From DYRG01 sp041161065 (GTDB lineage: Bacteria > Pseudomonadota > Gammaproteobacteria > Beggiatoales > Beggiatoaceae), in contig JBEAVE010000009.1 of assembly GCA_041161065.1 (NCBI GenBank), positions 74,334 to 138,333 on the forward strand: a stretch of 64,000 nt of DNA, written 5' to 3'. The notes beneath the pieces were generated by a model that saw only the letters and a program-made list of their open reading frames with translations, was not told the origin of the DNA and did no database searches. The first letter of the stretch is position 1; each line of letters begins with the position of its first letter. This document shows, piece by piece, positions 25,480-34,892 of this stretch. Made by a program: the position numbers and the translations under genes.

Positions 25480-28389
25480 TTATAGGGTTTCTCGTTTCAA
25501 ATCTAATTGATTAGCGGATTCGTCGAGGATTTTAGGATTACTCACGACTGCAATATTAGCTAATTCAGGGCGCAAATATTGTTCTGCAACCCGTTTCAAA
25601 TCAGCGAGAGAAACTTGTAAGATTTTTGAACGAAATGCACGACGTAATTCAGGCGTTCTACCGTGTAAATTACCAAAGAACGCCGTTTTTGCTTCACCAG
25701 CGGGAGAACTCGGGCGATCAATTCGAGCAATAATACCTAAGATCGCTTCTTCCAAAACCCTTGAATCGTGGGAAGTTTCTTGCAGCCAATGTAAAGAACG
25801 GTCGTAATCCGCAAGGGTTTCAACTAAGCGCGGATCACGATAAGAAAAGAAACGAAATGCGCCATTATCAGAATCATAAGAAGCATTGCCGCCGTACGCG
25901 CCGCCTTGTTCACGAATTGCTCGATGCAAATATCCGTTGCGTAAAAAATCGCCCAGCACGGTTAAAATAGGCGCGTCGGGGTGCGCGTAAGGCACTGTTT
26001 GATAAGCCTTTGCGGTGAAATTAACCTGCGTATTCACGCCCCATGCTTCGCGGGTTTGCCCAGAAACGGTTGGCAATTGTAATAAAGGGGTTTCTTGTGG
26101 TTCAAAATCCCAGTATTTTTCAAGAGATTGCGCTATTTCTGCTTGACGTTCCGCTTCACTAATTACCAAAAGCTGACGAGGAGTTTGAACCAAAATATCG
26201 CGCAAATGGGTTAATTTTTGAGATAATTCATTGAGTTGTGCTGGATCGTTTAGCGCATCGTCCAATTGTTTCAAATATCGAATCCCCGCAAAACCGCTCC
26301 AACGCGCCGCCAACGCCGACGACGGATTCATGCGGCTCACGACGGTGTTGTTCACCAACGCAATCCCGCGCGACGGAATCGAATTTTCAACTTCCAAACG
26401 AGATTGCGCCACCAAATCTCGCAACCGCGACAACTCATCAAACCGCACTTTTGTGAAAGTATCGTGAATTAATTGTGTTAAATCAGCATGATGGCGCGCA
26501 AGGGCTTTTCCAGAAAGCATAAATAAATTACGGGTTTGCTGGACATTATGCACGCCACCGCGCACCGTCACGCCCGCCCGAATCCCGCCGCTGACCGCCG
26601 ATTGCCAACTTTGCGTCGCCAAATAATCCCGATCGCCCACTCCCACTTCCGTGATCGCGTCGCAAAACATCGGAATTAAATCAAGTAAATCCTCACTCAA
26701 CTCGGGCAAATCTAGCACAACCTCTTGATAAACCATACCATTTGTGCCTTGCGCAAACCAAGTCGCCGGCATTTTTTTAACCTCTTTTGAAATCCCGTCG
26801 ACAATAAATAATTCATCAGCAACATCTTTTAAGGTTACTTTTGGGAGTAATTCGGGATCATCTTGGGTATGCTGACGTTCATTAAGTAGTTGAGTTTGCT
26901 CAATAATATGAGTTTGTTCTTCTAATGTTAATTGCGCTTTCAAATCCGCTAAACGCTGGGTTTCTTCTGCAATTTTTTTCGCATTTAATGCGGGATCAGG
27001 TTTCATAACCAATCGAATGCGGTGAGGGTTATCGATGAGCTGAGTTTTCACTAAATGCTTAATAAAATCAGGATGTTGAATATCTTTGCGCAATTGTTCG
27101 AGCGCGCGATCGATATCGAGCATCGACAGCGGATCGCCACCATGAATAATCGGCGTGAGCGTGTTCAAAAGCAACCGCAAACCGTAAGGAATATGATCAC
27201 CCGTAATTTCGCGCTGGTGCAATTCCATTTGATGAAGGACAGCTTCCAACCGTTCGTTCGGCACGCCATCATTCGCAACCTTTTGTAAAACCTCAAAAAT
27301 TAACGCTTCAACGGCATCGGCATTTTCCGCTTTGCAACCCTCTAAACCCGCGCAAAAATTCATTTCTCGAGTGCTCGATTCCAATCCCGACAAACCCGAC
27401 GGCGCAGTTCCAAGTTCAGTAATTTCAAGAGCTTGGCGTAATGGCGATGCACTATCGTCCAGCAACATTCCCGACAACAAATGTGCATTTAACCATTCTC
27501 GCGCATCGGTGTTCTTACCCAATAACCACGCGATTAAAACATAGCATTTGCTCTCCAATTCCTCATTTTCTTCAACTGCATAGAAACGCTCTTCTTTTAG
27601 AGGAACATGGTAACGTTGTTCATCGGGAATGCTCAAATCAATATCGAGCTTTTTGAAATGTTTTAAAGCGTGTTCTTCAAAATAGTTTTGATGACTGTCT
27701 GCACTGATATTTCCATAGGTCATAAAAATCGCATTTGAAGGGTGATAATGCGCGGCATGAAATGTTTTTAGTTGTTCGTGAGTTAATTGAGGAATTTCTT
27801 TTGGATCGCCGCCCGAATTGTAATGATAGGTAATCGTTGGATATAATAATTGACTTAATTCTTCCCAAATCGCTTGATTCGGTGAACTTAGCGCGCCTTT
27901 CATTTCATTATAAACAATTCCTTTATACACTAAAGGAGAGGAACGATCATTGGGTTTCTCAAATTCCAAACGCCAACCTTCTTGAGCAAAATCCAATGGC
28001 GACAAATGCGGAAAAAACACCGCGTCTAAATATACTTCTAATAAATTGTAGAAATCTTTTTTGTTTTGACTGGCGAAAGGATAAGCTGTCCAATCTGAAG
28101 AAGTCATCGCATTCATGAAGGTATTCAATGACCTACGTGTCATCATGAAAAACGGATCGCGCACGGGAAACCGCTGACTGCCGCATAATGTGGTATGCTC
28201 TAAAATGTGCGCCACGCCCGTTGAATCCTGCGGAACGGTGAGAAAAGCCACGAGAAACACATTATTATTATCGTCGGCTTGCAAATGAAAATGGCGAGCA
28301 CCTGTTACAAGATGTTGATATTCTTGTAATTCTATTTTTAGAGTTGGAATAAATTGGCGGCGTTTCAAACTAAAAGCACAATGCGACAT
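25480..28389 (-). CDS. M16C metalloprotease, PreP/Cym1-like (insulinase family)
   Basis: A 969-residue zinc peptidase. The inverted zinc site HILEH is at residues 61-65, followed by the PreP-type stretch TTLCGSQRFPVRDPFFMM and, about 80 residues later, a distal Glu region YNEMKGALSSP. Four M16 domains fit the length. Related mitochondrial and plastid enzymes degrade targeting peptides; bacterial ones clear short peptides. No signal peptide is seen, so it is likely cytoplasmic. It stands alone, with aroE 73 bases downstream on the same strand. Confidence 0.9.
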   Translation of the reverse strand: MSHCAFSLKRRQFIPTLKIELQEYQHLVTGARHFHLQADDNNNVFLVAFLTVPQDSTGVAHILEHTTLCGSQRFPVRDPFFMMTRRSLNTFMNAMTSSDWTAYPFASQNKKDFYNLLEVYLDAVFFPHLSPLDFAQEGWRLEFEKPNDRSSPLVYKGIVYNEMKGALSSPNQAIWEELSQLLYPTITYHYNSGGDPKEIPQLTHEQLKTFHAAHYHPSNAIFMTYGNISADSHQNYFEEHALKHFKKLDIDLSIPDEQRYHVPLKEERFYAVEENEELESKCYVLIAWLLGKNTDAREWLNAHLLSGMLLDDSASPLRQALEITELGTAPSGLSGLESSTREMNFCAGLEGCKAENADAVEALIFEVLQKVANDGVPNERLEAVLHQMELHQREITGDHIPYGLRLLLNTLTPIIHGGDPLSMLDIDRALEQLRKDIQHPDFIKHLVKTQLIDNPHRIRLVMKPDPALNAKKIAEETQRLADLKAQLTLEEQTHIIEQTQLLNERQHTQDDPELLPKVTLKDVADELFIVDGISKEVKKMPATWFAQGTNGMVYQEVVLDLPELSEDLLDLIPMFCDAITEVGVGDRDYLATQSWQSAVSGGIRAGVTVRGGVHNVQQTRNLFMLSGKALARHHADLTQLIHDTFTKVRFDELSRLRDLVAQSRLEVENSIPSRGIALVNNTVVSRMNPSSALAARWSGFAGIRYLKQLDDALNDPAQLNELSQKLTHLRDILVQTPRQLLVISEAERQAEIAQSLEKYWDFEPQETPLLQLPTVSGQTREAWGVNTQVNFTAKAYQTVPYAHPDAPILTVLGDFLRNGYLHRAIREQGGAYGGNASYDSDNGAFRFFSYRDPRLVETLADYDRSLHWLQETSHDSRVLEEAILGIIARIDRPSSPAGEAKTAFFGNLHGRTPELRRAFRSKILQVSLADLKRVAEQYLRPELANIAVVSNPKILDESANQLDLKRETL

Positions 28390-28697
28390 AAGCGTTTCTC
28401 AAAAATAAGCAATGGAGCATTAGTGTTTGGGATAATTGCTCTTTTTTCAAGTGATTTTATAGTGTGTTTTTTCTAAAACAGTAAATAAGAATGCTTTATT
28501 TGACGCTTGCTAAAAAACAACAAGTTTTCTTCGTTTTTAATACCATAATGATGGTAAGTTTCCTTAGGTTGTTTTTCTTCTAAATTGCAATGATTTATTT
28601 CCTTTATTTTTTAATCCAACCGTTATTCTTCATTCTCTTTCGTTATTCAAATTGATTTTGCTATCTGCATAAAAAGACAGCAAAATCAAAGTATTAT
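28390..28697. other. AT-rich intergenic region of 308 bases
   Basis: No gene is visible. It should contain the promoter of the M16 protease (minus strand) and the end of the thiolase transcript. Two inverted repeats can be seen: TACCAT-AATG-ATGGTA at 28541-28556 and the long hairpin listed at 28652-28689. No clear sigma-70 promoter stands out among the many A/T runs. Confidence 0.5.
28652..28689 (-). terminator. Hairpin behind the thiolase gene, possible terminator
   Basis: TTGATTTTGCT at 28652-28662 and AGCAAAATCAA at 28679-28689 form a perfect 11-base inverted repeat with a 16-base loop, beginning 8 bases after the thiolase stop on the minus strand. The U tract after it is poor, so termination may be weak or the site may protect the mRNA 3' end. 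Confidence 0.5.
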
Positions 28698-29885
28698 TTA
28701 GATTCGTTCAAATAGAGCCGCAATGCCTTGACCGCCGCCGATGCACATGGTGACTAAACCATAACGTCCTCCCGTGCGTTGTAATTCGTAAAGGCATTTT
28801 ATTGTGACAATACAACCGGTTGCGCCGATGGGATGTCCCAAAGAAATCCCGCTGCCATTGACGTTGGTTTTGTCCATCGGTAATTCTAAATCACGGCAAA
28901 CGGCGAGAGCTTGCGCGGCGAAAGCTTCATTGACTTCAAATACGTCGATGTCACTGATTTTTAAGCCTGTTTTTGCTAATAATGCTTTCACCGCAGGAAC
29001 GGGACCGATGCCCATATATTTGGGTTCAACGCCTGCGAACGCATAATCCACCAATCGCGCCATTGGCGTTAAGCCTTGATTTTTCGCGGTTTCTGCTTCC
29101 ATCATCACGATTGCCGCCGCCGCATCGTTAATTCCCGACGCATTGCCCGCTGTCACCGAACCTTCTTTATTAAAAATCGGTTTCAACTTTCCTAACGATT
29201 CCACTGTTGTTTCAGCGCGGAAATGCTCATCGATTTCAAATAAACGGGTGGCTTTGCGTTCTTTAATTTCAATGGGAAGAATTTGGGATTTGAAACGTCC
29301 TTCTTGGGTGGCTTGCGCGGCGCGACGGTGGCTTTCGGCGGCTAACGCATCTTGATCAGCGCGGGAAATGCCCCATTGTTGCGCGATATTTTCAGCGGTC
29401 ACGCCCATGTGGCAATCGTCGAACGGATCGGTGAGCGCGCCGACCATCGCATCAACCACTTGCGCATCACTCATGCGTTGTCCCCAGCGCAAACTTGGCA
29501 TCCAATATTGCCCGCGACTCATACATTCCGCGCCGCCCGCCACTGCTGAAGTTGTGTCGCCGAGTTGAATTAATTGTGCTGCAGAAACAATCGCTTGCAA
29601 ACCGCTGCCGCATAAACGATTCAAAGTCAATCCGGGCGTTTCGATGGATAATCCGCCATTAATCGCCGCGACTCGACCCAAATACATATCTTTGCGATCG
29701 GTGTGAACGACATTGCCAAACACGCTGTGTCCGATTTGGTTTGGGTCGATGTGGGCGCGGCTAACCGCTTCTTTGACGACCATTGCTGCCAATTGGGTCG
29801 GCGCAAAATCCTTCAAACTGCCACCATACGTGCCAATCGCGGTGCGAACGCCGCTTAAAACCACCACTTCTTTTTTAGAACTCAT
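28698..29885 (-). CDS. Acetyl-CoA C-acyltransferase (thiolase)
   Basis: A thiolase of 395 residues catalysing acyl-CoA condensation or cleavage. The nucleophile is Cys92 in LNRLCGSGLQAIVSA; the second site is NGSGISLGHPIGATG with the catalytic His, and the C-terminal CIGGGQGIAALFE carries the second active Cys. The start at 29885 is preferred over one 23 codons upstream because GGAG precedes it and MSSKKEVVVLSG is the family N-terminus. Biosynthetic (PhaA/AtoB) or beta-oxidation use cannot be separated; no phaB or hydroxyacyl-CoA dehydrogenase gene is adjacent. Confidence 0.9.
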   Translation of the reverse strand: MSSKKEVVVLSGVRTAIGTYGGSLKDFAPTQLAAMVVKEAVSRAHIDPNQIGHSVFGNVVHTDRKDMYLGRVAAINGGLSIETPGLTLNRLCGSGLQAIVSAAQLIQLGDTTSAVAGGAECMSRGQYWMPSLRWGQRMSDAQVVDAMVGALTDPFDDCHMGVTAENIAQQWGISRADQDALAAESHRRAAQATQEGRFKSQILPIEIKERKATRLFEIDEHFRAETTVESLGKLKPIFNKEGSVTAGNASGINDAAAAIVMMEAETAKNQGLTPMARLVDYAFAGVEPKYMGIGPVPAVKALLAKTGLKISDIDVFEVNEAFAAQALAVCRDLELPMDKTNVNGSGISLGHPIGATGCIVTIKCLYELQRTGGRYGLVTMCIGGGQGIAALFERI

Positions 29886-30085
29886 ATCAAAGACTCCGTC
29901 CGTTTTGTTATTGAAAAAAACAATGGTTTTAAACGAAACCGCCTTTAAATTCAAGTTTTTGTTTCGCGCGTCTCATTCACGCAAAATAACCCTTAAAACG
30001 GGGTTGGTTGCATTTTCCTCACAAAAAAGAACGCGGCGTTCCTCTAAAATGGGTAGTGCTAGAAACTCGATCCTACACCACGACC

Positions 30086-30574
30086 TTATTTCTTAGTGCG
30101 CAAAATCATTAAACGGCGGGCGATATTTCCAGCTAATTCTTGGTTTAAATCATTTAACAACAGTTGTTCTTCTTCAGATTTTGCTAAAACCGCCCGTTCA
30201 TCTAAACTTAATTCACGGCGCGCGGTGAGTTTTTGTTTAGGTAAAATCGATGTGCCTTTGGGATCGTTCAATTCAAATTCCACGTCGCTAATGTATTCAC
30301 GTTCTTGGGTTTTTGCGGAAGTGCTAGAAACCGATAAAATTCGACTGGTGAGTTTTTGGTTTTTCGTGCGCAGAATGAGTTTGGCTTGATTTGGATCGGA
30401 GGTTTGTTGAATATCGGCGGCTTCAAAATTTTGTTTCAAAGCATTAGTCACGTCGTCAGCATTTTCAGAGGAAATATAAACGGGTTGCCAATATTCTGGA
30501 ATATCCAAAGTTCCTCGCAATTGAAATCCACAACTGCTCAATAAAAAAAGCACTAAAAAGGTTAATTTTTTCAT
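30086..30574 (-). CDS. lptE: LPS-assembly lipoprotein LptE
   Basis: The outer-membrane lipoprotein that plugs the LptD barrel and helps insert lipopolysaccharide. The 162-residue product has a lipoprotein signal with lipobox LLSSC at residues 11-16, directly followed by the family hallmark GFQLRG. The fold region with DVTNALKQNFEAADI and the DVEFEL strand fits LptE. leuS and holA, its usual neighbours, are not here. It is divergent from rodZ across a 213-base gap. Confidence 0.88.
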   Translation of the reverse strand: MKKLTFLVLFLLSSCGFQLRGTLDIPEYWQPVYISSENADDVTNALKQNFEAADIQQTSDPNQAKLILRTKNQKLTSRILSVSSTSAKTQEREYISDVEFELNDPKGTSILPKQKLTARRELSLDERAVLAKSEEEQLLLNDLNQELAGNIARRLMILRTKK

Positions 30575-30622
30575 TTTGTTTCTCTCACAATTTAAGCGGT
30601 TTGTTATTCAAATGTTAAAAGC

Positions 30623-30636
30623 CCATTGTACAATGG
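30623..30636. promoter_or_regulatory. 14-base perfect palindrome between lptE and rodZ
   Basis: CCATTGTACAATGG reads the same on both strands. It lies 49 bases before lptE and 152 bases before rodZ in their shared upstream region and contains a TACAAT on each strand. It could be an operator for a dimeric regulator or simply promoter sequence; no regulator can be named. Confidence 0.35.
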
Positions 30637-30787
30637 TAGGATTAAAAACTCATCTTATTTTGGTGAAAAGGAGGGGTTGAAAAGAGAGGATTGCGATTTT
30701 GACGCGGCAAAAGTGCTACGCAACAGAAAAGGTGTGGTAAAATAACAGGATTTTCACTCAATTGAAGACAATAACGGTCATTTTTTC

Positions 30788-31957
30788 ATGAACAAACAAG
30801 CATCACGCCGCGATTCCGACGACTTGGAAAACCACACTTATTTACCGCAAGATGACGAGGTTTTTTTCGCCAAAGAAGAAAAACCCTTGCCAGACTCTCC
30901 GGTTTCAAATTCCCGCCCTTTCGCCACCGAGAGCCCGGGCACGCAAATGAAAGCCCTTCGCGAAGCCCGCAAACTGAGCGTCGAGGAAGTGGCAAAACGG
31001 CTTTATTTAGATGCCCAAATGATCAAAAACCTCGAAGCCGATAATTACGCCCATTTGCCGCCCCCGATCTTCGTTCAAGGCTATTTGCGCGCCGTTGCAA
31101 AACTATTTGAAGTGCCCGAAGAACCCTTGTTATCCGCGTATTTGAAATATAACCCCAACGCACACCTTCCGCCCGCCTTGGCTTCAGAAAATACCGTCCA
31201 AATGCCCAAAGTCGGGGTCGGACACGCATCGGGGCGATGGTGGTTTTATGCAACGTGGGCACTATTGCTGGGTTTGACCGCGCTGGTTGCGTGGCGTTAC
31301 ACCATGCAAACACCCCCGCCCGCCCGCAATGGTGATTCGCTTCCCATTGAAAACACCAGCAATTCTTCTTCCGAATCCCTCATCGCACCTCCCGCGCCTT
31401 ACACGCCTCCGTCCGAAGGGGGCGGCACAAAATCGACTGCTTCATCGCCCGCGCCCGCCGGAACGCCCGCCTTATCCACCACGCCCGCCCCCGTTGCGAT
31501 GATCGCGCCGCCCACTTCAATGTCGCTCACCTCGATGACGGGAATGACAGGCATGATGCCGTCCGCGCCCACCCCTTCCGCCGCATTATCTCCCACAACT
31601 TCAATGAATTCAACAGGTTCAACAACTACCTCGCCGTCGGAAACCACCCCAACACCTCCCGCTCCAACCGAAGACGCAAGTGGATTAATCTTAAAATTCA
31701 AAGAGGTATCGTGGGCGCGCGTGGTCGACAGCAAAGAGAAAAAATTATACGACGGCACATCTAAACCCGGGCAAACGGTGATTATCAAAGAGGGCGTTCC
31801 TCCGTATGAAGTTTCCTTTAATAAAGTGGCGACCGTTGAAATGTTTTACAAAGGACAATTAATGGATTTAGCCCCTTACAAAAATGATCGCACCGTCACG
31901 CTTTCAGTGGGCGATTCTCCAAACAGTGCAACAAACCCAGACGAGGAAGAGGAATAA
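30788..31957 (+). CDS. rodZ: RodZ-like cell-shape protein (HTH, TM, DUF4115)
   Basis: Inner-membrane adaptor linking MreB to the rod complex. The 389-residue product has a Cro/C1-type HTH near residues 52-115 (MKALREARKLSVEEVAKRLY), a single membrane helix near 155-172 (WWFYATWALLLGLTALVAW), a Pro/Ser/Thr-rich periplasmic linker at about 180-295, and a C-terminal beta domain (LILKFKEVSWARVVDSKEKK) of the DUF4115 type. The rodZ-ispG order is conserved in gammaproteobacteria. The gene is clearly more GC-rich than its neighbours, mostly because of the linker. No good ribosome site precedes the ATG. Confidence 0.88.
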   Translation: MNKQASRRDSDDLENHTYLPQDDEVFFAKEEKPLPDSPVSNSRPFATESPGTQMKALREARKLSVEEVAKRLYLDAQMIKNLEADNYAHLPPPIFVQGYLRAVAKLFEVPEEPLLSAYLKYNPNAHLPPALASENTVQMPKVGVGHASGRWWFYATWALLLGLTALVAWRYTMQTPPPARNGDSLPIENTSNSSSESLIAPPAPYTPPSEGGGTKSTASSPAPAGTPALSTTPAPVAMIAPPTSMSLTSMTGMTGMMPSAPTPSAALSPTTSMNSTGSTTTSPSETTPTPPAPTEDASGLILKFKEVSWARVVDSKEKKLYDGTSKPGQTVIIKEGVPPYEVSFNKVATVEMFYKGQLMDLAPYKNDRTVTLSVGDSPNSATNPDEEEE

Positions 31958-31958
31958 T

Positions 31959-33053
31959 ATGCGCTTTCCTTTGATTTCTCGCCGTTTATCGCGTCAAATT
32001 CGCGTCGGTACATTAAAGGTTGGTGGCGATGCACCGATTTCAGTGCAAAGCATGACCAATACCAATACTTGTGATGTTGAAGCAACGGTTAAACAACTTC
32101 AAGCATTACAAAACGTCGGCGCAGATATTGTACGTATTTCAATTCCCGATATGAACGCGGCAGAATCTTTTGGAAAAATCCGCAAACTTGTTCCCAATTT
32201 ACCCTTAATTGCCGATATTCATTTTGATTACAAAATTGCTTTGAAAGTCGCCGAATTAGGGGTAGATTGTTTGAGAATTAACCCGGGTAATATTGGGCGG
32301 GAAGACCGCGTCAGATCAGTGGTGGATTGCGCAAAAGAAAAAGGCATTTCTATTCGAATTGGTGTGAACGCCGGATCATTAGAGAAAGATTTACAAAAAA
32401 AATACGGCGAACCCACACCAGAAGCCCTCGTTGAATCCGCTATGCGTCATATCGATATTTTAGATCGATTGAATTTTCCGGATTTCAAAATTAGCCTAAA
32501 ATCCTCCGATGTTTTAATGACAGTGGCTGCTTATCGTTTGTTAGCCACACAAATAGAGCAACCTTTGCATTTGGGGATTACTGAAGCGGGAGGATTTCGA
32601 AGTGGTGCGGTGAAATCCGCTATCGGTTTAGGTATGTTATTAGCGGAAGGGATTGGTGATACGTTGAGAGTTTCTTTAGCGGCTGACCCTGTCGAAGAAA
32701 TCCGCGTGGGATTTGATATTCTTAAAAGTTTGCATTTGAGAAAAAAAGGCATTAACTTAATTGCTTGTCCATCGTGTTCTCGACAAAATTTTGATGTGGT
32801 GAAAACGGTTAATGAGTTAGAAAATCGCTTAGAAGATATATTAGAACCGTTAGATGTTGCCGTGATTGGTTGCATTGTCAATGGACCGGGCGAAGCAAAG
32901 GAAGTTGCTATCGGTTTAACGGGAGGAACTCCGAGCAACTTGCTCTATATTAACGGCAAACCTCATCATAAATTAAGTAATGAAAACCTTGTTGATGAAT
33001 TAGAACAAAATATCCGCGCTCAACTTAAAACAAATGCGAAAGGAACGGTATGA
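31959..33053 (+). CDS. ispG: 4-hydroxy-3-methylbut-2-en-1-yl diphosphate synthase
   Basis: An iron-sulfur enzyme of the MEP isoprenoid pathway. The 364-residue product shows VQSMTNTNTCDVEAT near the start, RINPGNIG, and the 4Fe-4S ligands in CPSCSRQNFD and IGCIVNGPGEAKE. The frame stays open 25 codons upstream inside rodZ, but the ATG at 31959, one base past the rodZ stop with AGGAAGAGG before it, gives the correct family start. It overlaps cysQ by four bases. Confidence 0.95.
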   Translation: MRFPLISRRLSRQIRVGTLKVGGDAPISVQSMTNTNTCDVEATVKQLQALQNVGADIVRISIPDMNAAESFGKIRKLVPNLPLIADIHFDYKIALKVAELGVDCLRINPGNIGREDRVRSVVDCAKEKGISIRIGVNAGSLEKDLQKKYGEPTPEALVESAMRHIDILDRLNFPDFKISLKSSDVLMTVAAYRLLATQIEQPLHLGITEAGGFRSGAVKSAIGLGMLLAEGIGDTLRVSLAADPVEEIRVGFDILKSLHLRKKGINLIACPSCSRQNFDVVKTVNELENRLEDILEPLDVAVIGCIVNGPGEAKEVAIGLTGGTPSNLLYINGKPHHKLSNENLVDELEQNIRAQLKTNAKGTV

Positions 33054-33877
33054 AACAGGCTTTTGAACCTTTATTAGATGACGTGATTGCGTTGGCGCAC
33101 GCGGCGGGCGATGCCATTTTGCAGGTTTATCATACGGATTTTAGCGTCGCAACCAAATCGGATCAATCGCCTTTGACATTAGCCGATCAAATGGCGGAAA
33201 AAATCATTAGTGATGGTTTGAAAAACATTTCAAAGTGGGCGGTTCTTTCAGAAGAATCCGCCGATAAACCTTCCTTTGAAGAACGAAAAAACTGGGATTA
33301 TTATTGGTTAGTTGATCCATTAGACGGCACAAAAGAATTCGTGAAGAAAAATGGCGAATTTACCGTTAATATCGCGCTCATTGAAAACCATATTCCCGTG
33401 TTAGGCGTTGTTTATATGCCAACGACCCAAAAAACCTATTTCGCCGCGCATCGAATTGGCGCATATCAACAAGAAAAAAAACAACCTTCCAAATCTATTT
33501 CTGTGCGGCTTTTACAAGAAGAGCAACTTTGTATTGTTGGCAGCCGTTCTCACATTACCGATGATTTAAAACAATTCATTGCTTGTTTGGGAAACACCAT
33601 CGATATGAAAAACATTGGAAGTTCCTTAAAAATTTGCTTAATTGCGGAGGGTCAAGCGGATTTGTATCCTCGTTTAGGTTTAACCTCTGAATGGGATACA
33701 GCAGCCGCGCAATGTATTTTAGAGGAAGCGGGCGGACATTTAACCGATTTACGCCTTTCTAGTTTGCGTTACAACACCAAAGAATCTTTATTGAATCCGC
33801 ATTTCATTGCATTTAATCAACAGCACACCGTTTGGTTGAACTGTTTGCAACAATTTACGCAAGATGAAATCTCATGA
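33050..33877 (+). CDS. cysQ: 3'(2'),5'-bisphosphate nucleotidase CysQ
   Basis: Removes the 3'-phosphate from PAP/PAPS, recycling the by-product of sulfate assimilation. The 275-residue inositol-monophosphatase-fold protein has LSEESADKP, the metal-binding signature DPLDGTKEFVKKNGEFTVNIAL and EWDTAAAQCILEEAGG. It begins inside the ispG stop (ATGA) and ends the same way into the response regulator, so all are cotranscribed. Confidence 0.93.
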   Translation: MKQAFEPLLDDVIALAHAAGDAILQVYHTDFSVATKSDQSPLTLADQMAEKIISDGLKNISKWAVLSEESADKPSFEERKNWDYYWLVDPLDGTKEFVKKNGEFTVNIALIENHIPVLGVVYMPTTQKTYFAAHRIGAYQQEKKQPSKSISVRLLQEEQLCIVGSRSHITDDLKQFIACLGNTIDMKNIGSSLKICLIAEGQADLYPRLGLTSEWDTAAAQCILEEAGGHLTDLRLSSLRYNTKESLLNPHFIAFNQQHTVWLNCLQQFTQDEIS

Positions 33878-34263
33878 AACCACTCAAGAAAATTCTTTAC
33901 ATCGACGATGCGCCAGAATTACGCATAATGGTTAGTACGGTGTTAGAAAAAATCCATCATTATACGATTAAAGTCTGTGCAAACGGTGAGGAAACCCTTG
34001 AATGTATTTCAGATTTTCAACCCGATGTGGTTTTATTAGATATGTGGATGCCGCCTAATATGAATGGCATTGAAACCTTTCAGGCATTTCAAAAACAACC
34101 GCATTTGGAATCTATTCCCGTTATTTTTTTAACAGGCACAGCAGAGCAATCTGAAATAGAAAATTATCAAGCAATTGGTGCAATTGGCGTGATTGCAAAA
34201 CCTTTCAATCCGATGCAATTAGCGGCTTCAATTGAAAACATTTGGCAAACCTTTCAAGGATAG
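33874..34263 (+). CDS. Stand-alone response regulator receiver protein
   Basis: A 129-residue single-domain CheY-like protein. The acidic pair is in ILYIDDAPELR, the phosphoacceptor Asp in VVLLDMWMPP near residue 56, the Thr in IFLTGTAEQ and the Lys in VIAKPFNP. There is no output domain and no histidine kinase gene in the window. It overlaps cysQ by four bases and lies 8 bases before the dedA start. Its signalling partner is unknown. Confidence 0.9.
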   Translation: MKPLKKILYIDDAPELRIMVSTVLEKIHHYTIKVCANGEETLECISDFQPDVVLLDMWMPPNMNGIETFQAFQKQPHLESIPVIFLTGTAEQSEIENYQAIGAIGVIAKPFNPMQLAASIENIWQTFQG

Positions 34264-34271
34264 AAACTTTT

Positions 34272-34892
34272 ATGGGATTAACACATTGGATTACCGAGCA
34301 AGCAACCGCGTTAATTAGTTGGGGAGGATACGCGGGCGTGACATTTCTCATGGCATTAGAAAGTATGATTGCACCTGTTCCCAGCGAAGCGGTGATGCCG
34401 TTTGCAGGTTTTCTTATCGTTGAGAAACAGTTTACGTGGGAAGGCGTGATCTTTTTTAGTACCTTAGGAAGTTTGATTGGATCGTTGCTTTCTTACTATA
34501 TGGGATATTTTGGAGGAAAGCCGTTAGTTGAGAAATGGGGAAAGTATTTGTTACTAAACGTTCATCATTTAGAAATGACTGAGCAATTCTTCAAACGTTA
34601 TGGGTGGATTACGATATTTGTCAGCCGTTTTATTCCAGTGGTTCGACATTTGATTTCTATTCCTGCGGGGGCTGGAAAAATGCCGTTATTGCCATTTGTC
34701 ATTTACACGGCTTTGGGCGCGGCAATGTGGAATGCAATTTTAACGTATGTGGGGTTTGTGATGCGAGAAAATTGGCAAAGCATTATGAAATATCATACGT
34801 TAATTGATGGCGTGGTTGTTCTGTGTTTGTTGATCGCTTTTGGTTATGTTTTCTATAAACTTTACGCAGCCCAAAAACAAATCAAAAATTAG
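34272..34892 (+). CDS. DedA family (SNARE-associated/VTT domain) membrane protein
   Basis: A 206-residue polytopic inner-membrane protein. DedA proteins help maintain proton motive force and move undecaprenyl phosphate or phospholipids across the membrane. Family marks are ALESMIAPVPSEAVMPFAGFL, LGSLIGSLLSYYMGYFGG and FVSRFIPVVRHLISIPAG with its conserved Arg. The ATG at 34272 gives the usual length; a start ten codons earlier is possible. Its last 11 bases overlap the end of the convergent secretin gene. Confidence 0.9.
   Translation: MGLTHWITEQATALISWGGYAGVTFLMALESMIAPVPSEAVMPFAGFLIVEKQFTWEGVIFFSTLGSLIGSLLSYYMGYFGGKPLVEKWGKYLLLNVHHLEMTEQFFKRYGWITIFVSRFIPVVRHLISIPAGAGKMPLLPFVIYTALGAAMWNAILTYVGFVMRENWQSIMKYHTLIDGVVVLCLLIAFGYVFYKLYAAQKQIKN

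Noticed and set aside
31399..31788. Antisense reading frame of 129 codons within rodZ
   Set aside because: Its Val/Gly/Ala-rich product mirrors the Pro/Ser/Thr-rich linker codons of rodZ; no ribosome site and no recognisable fold.
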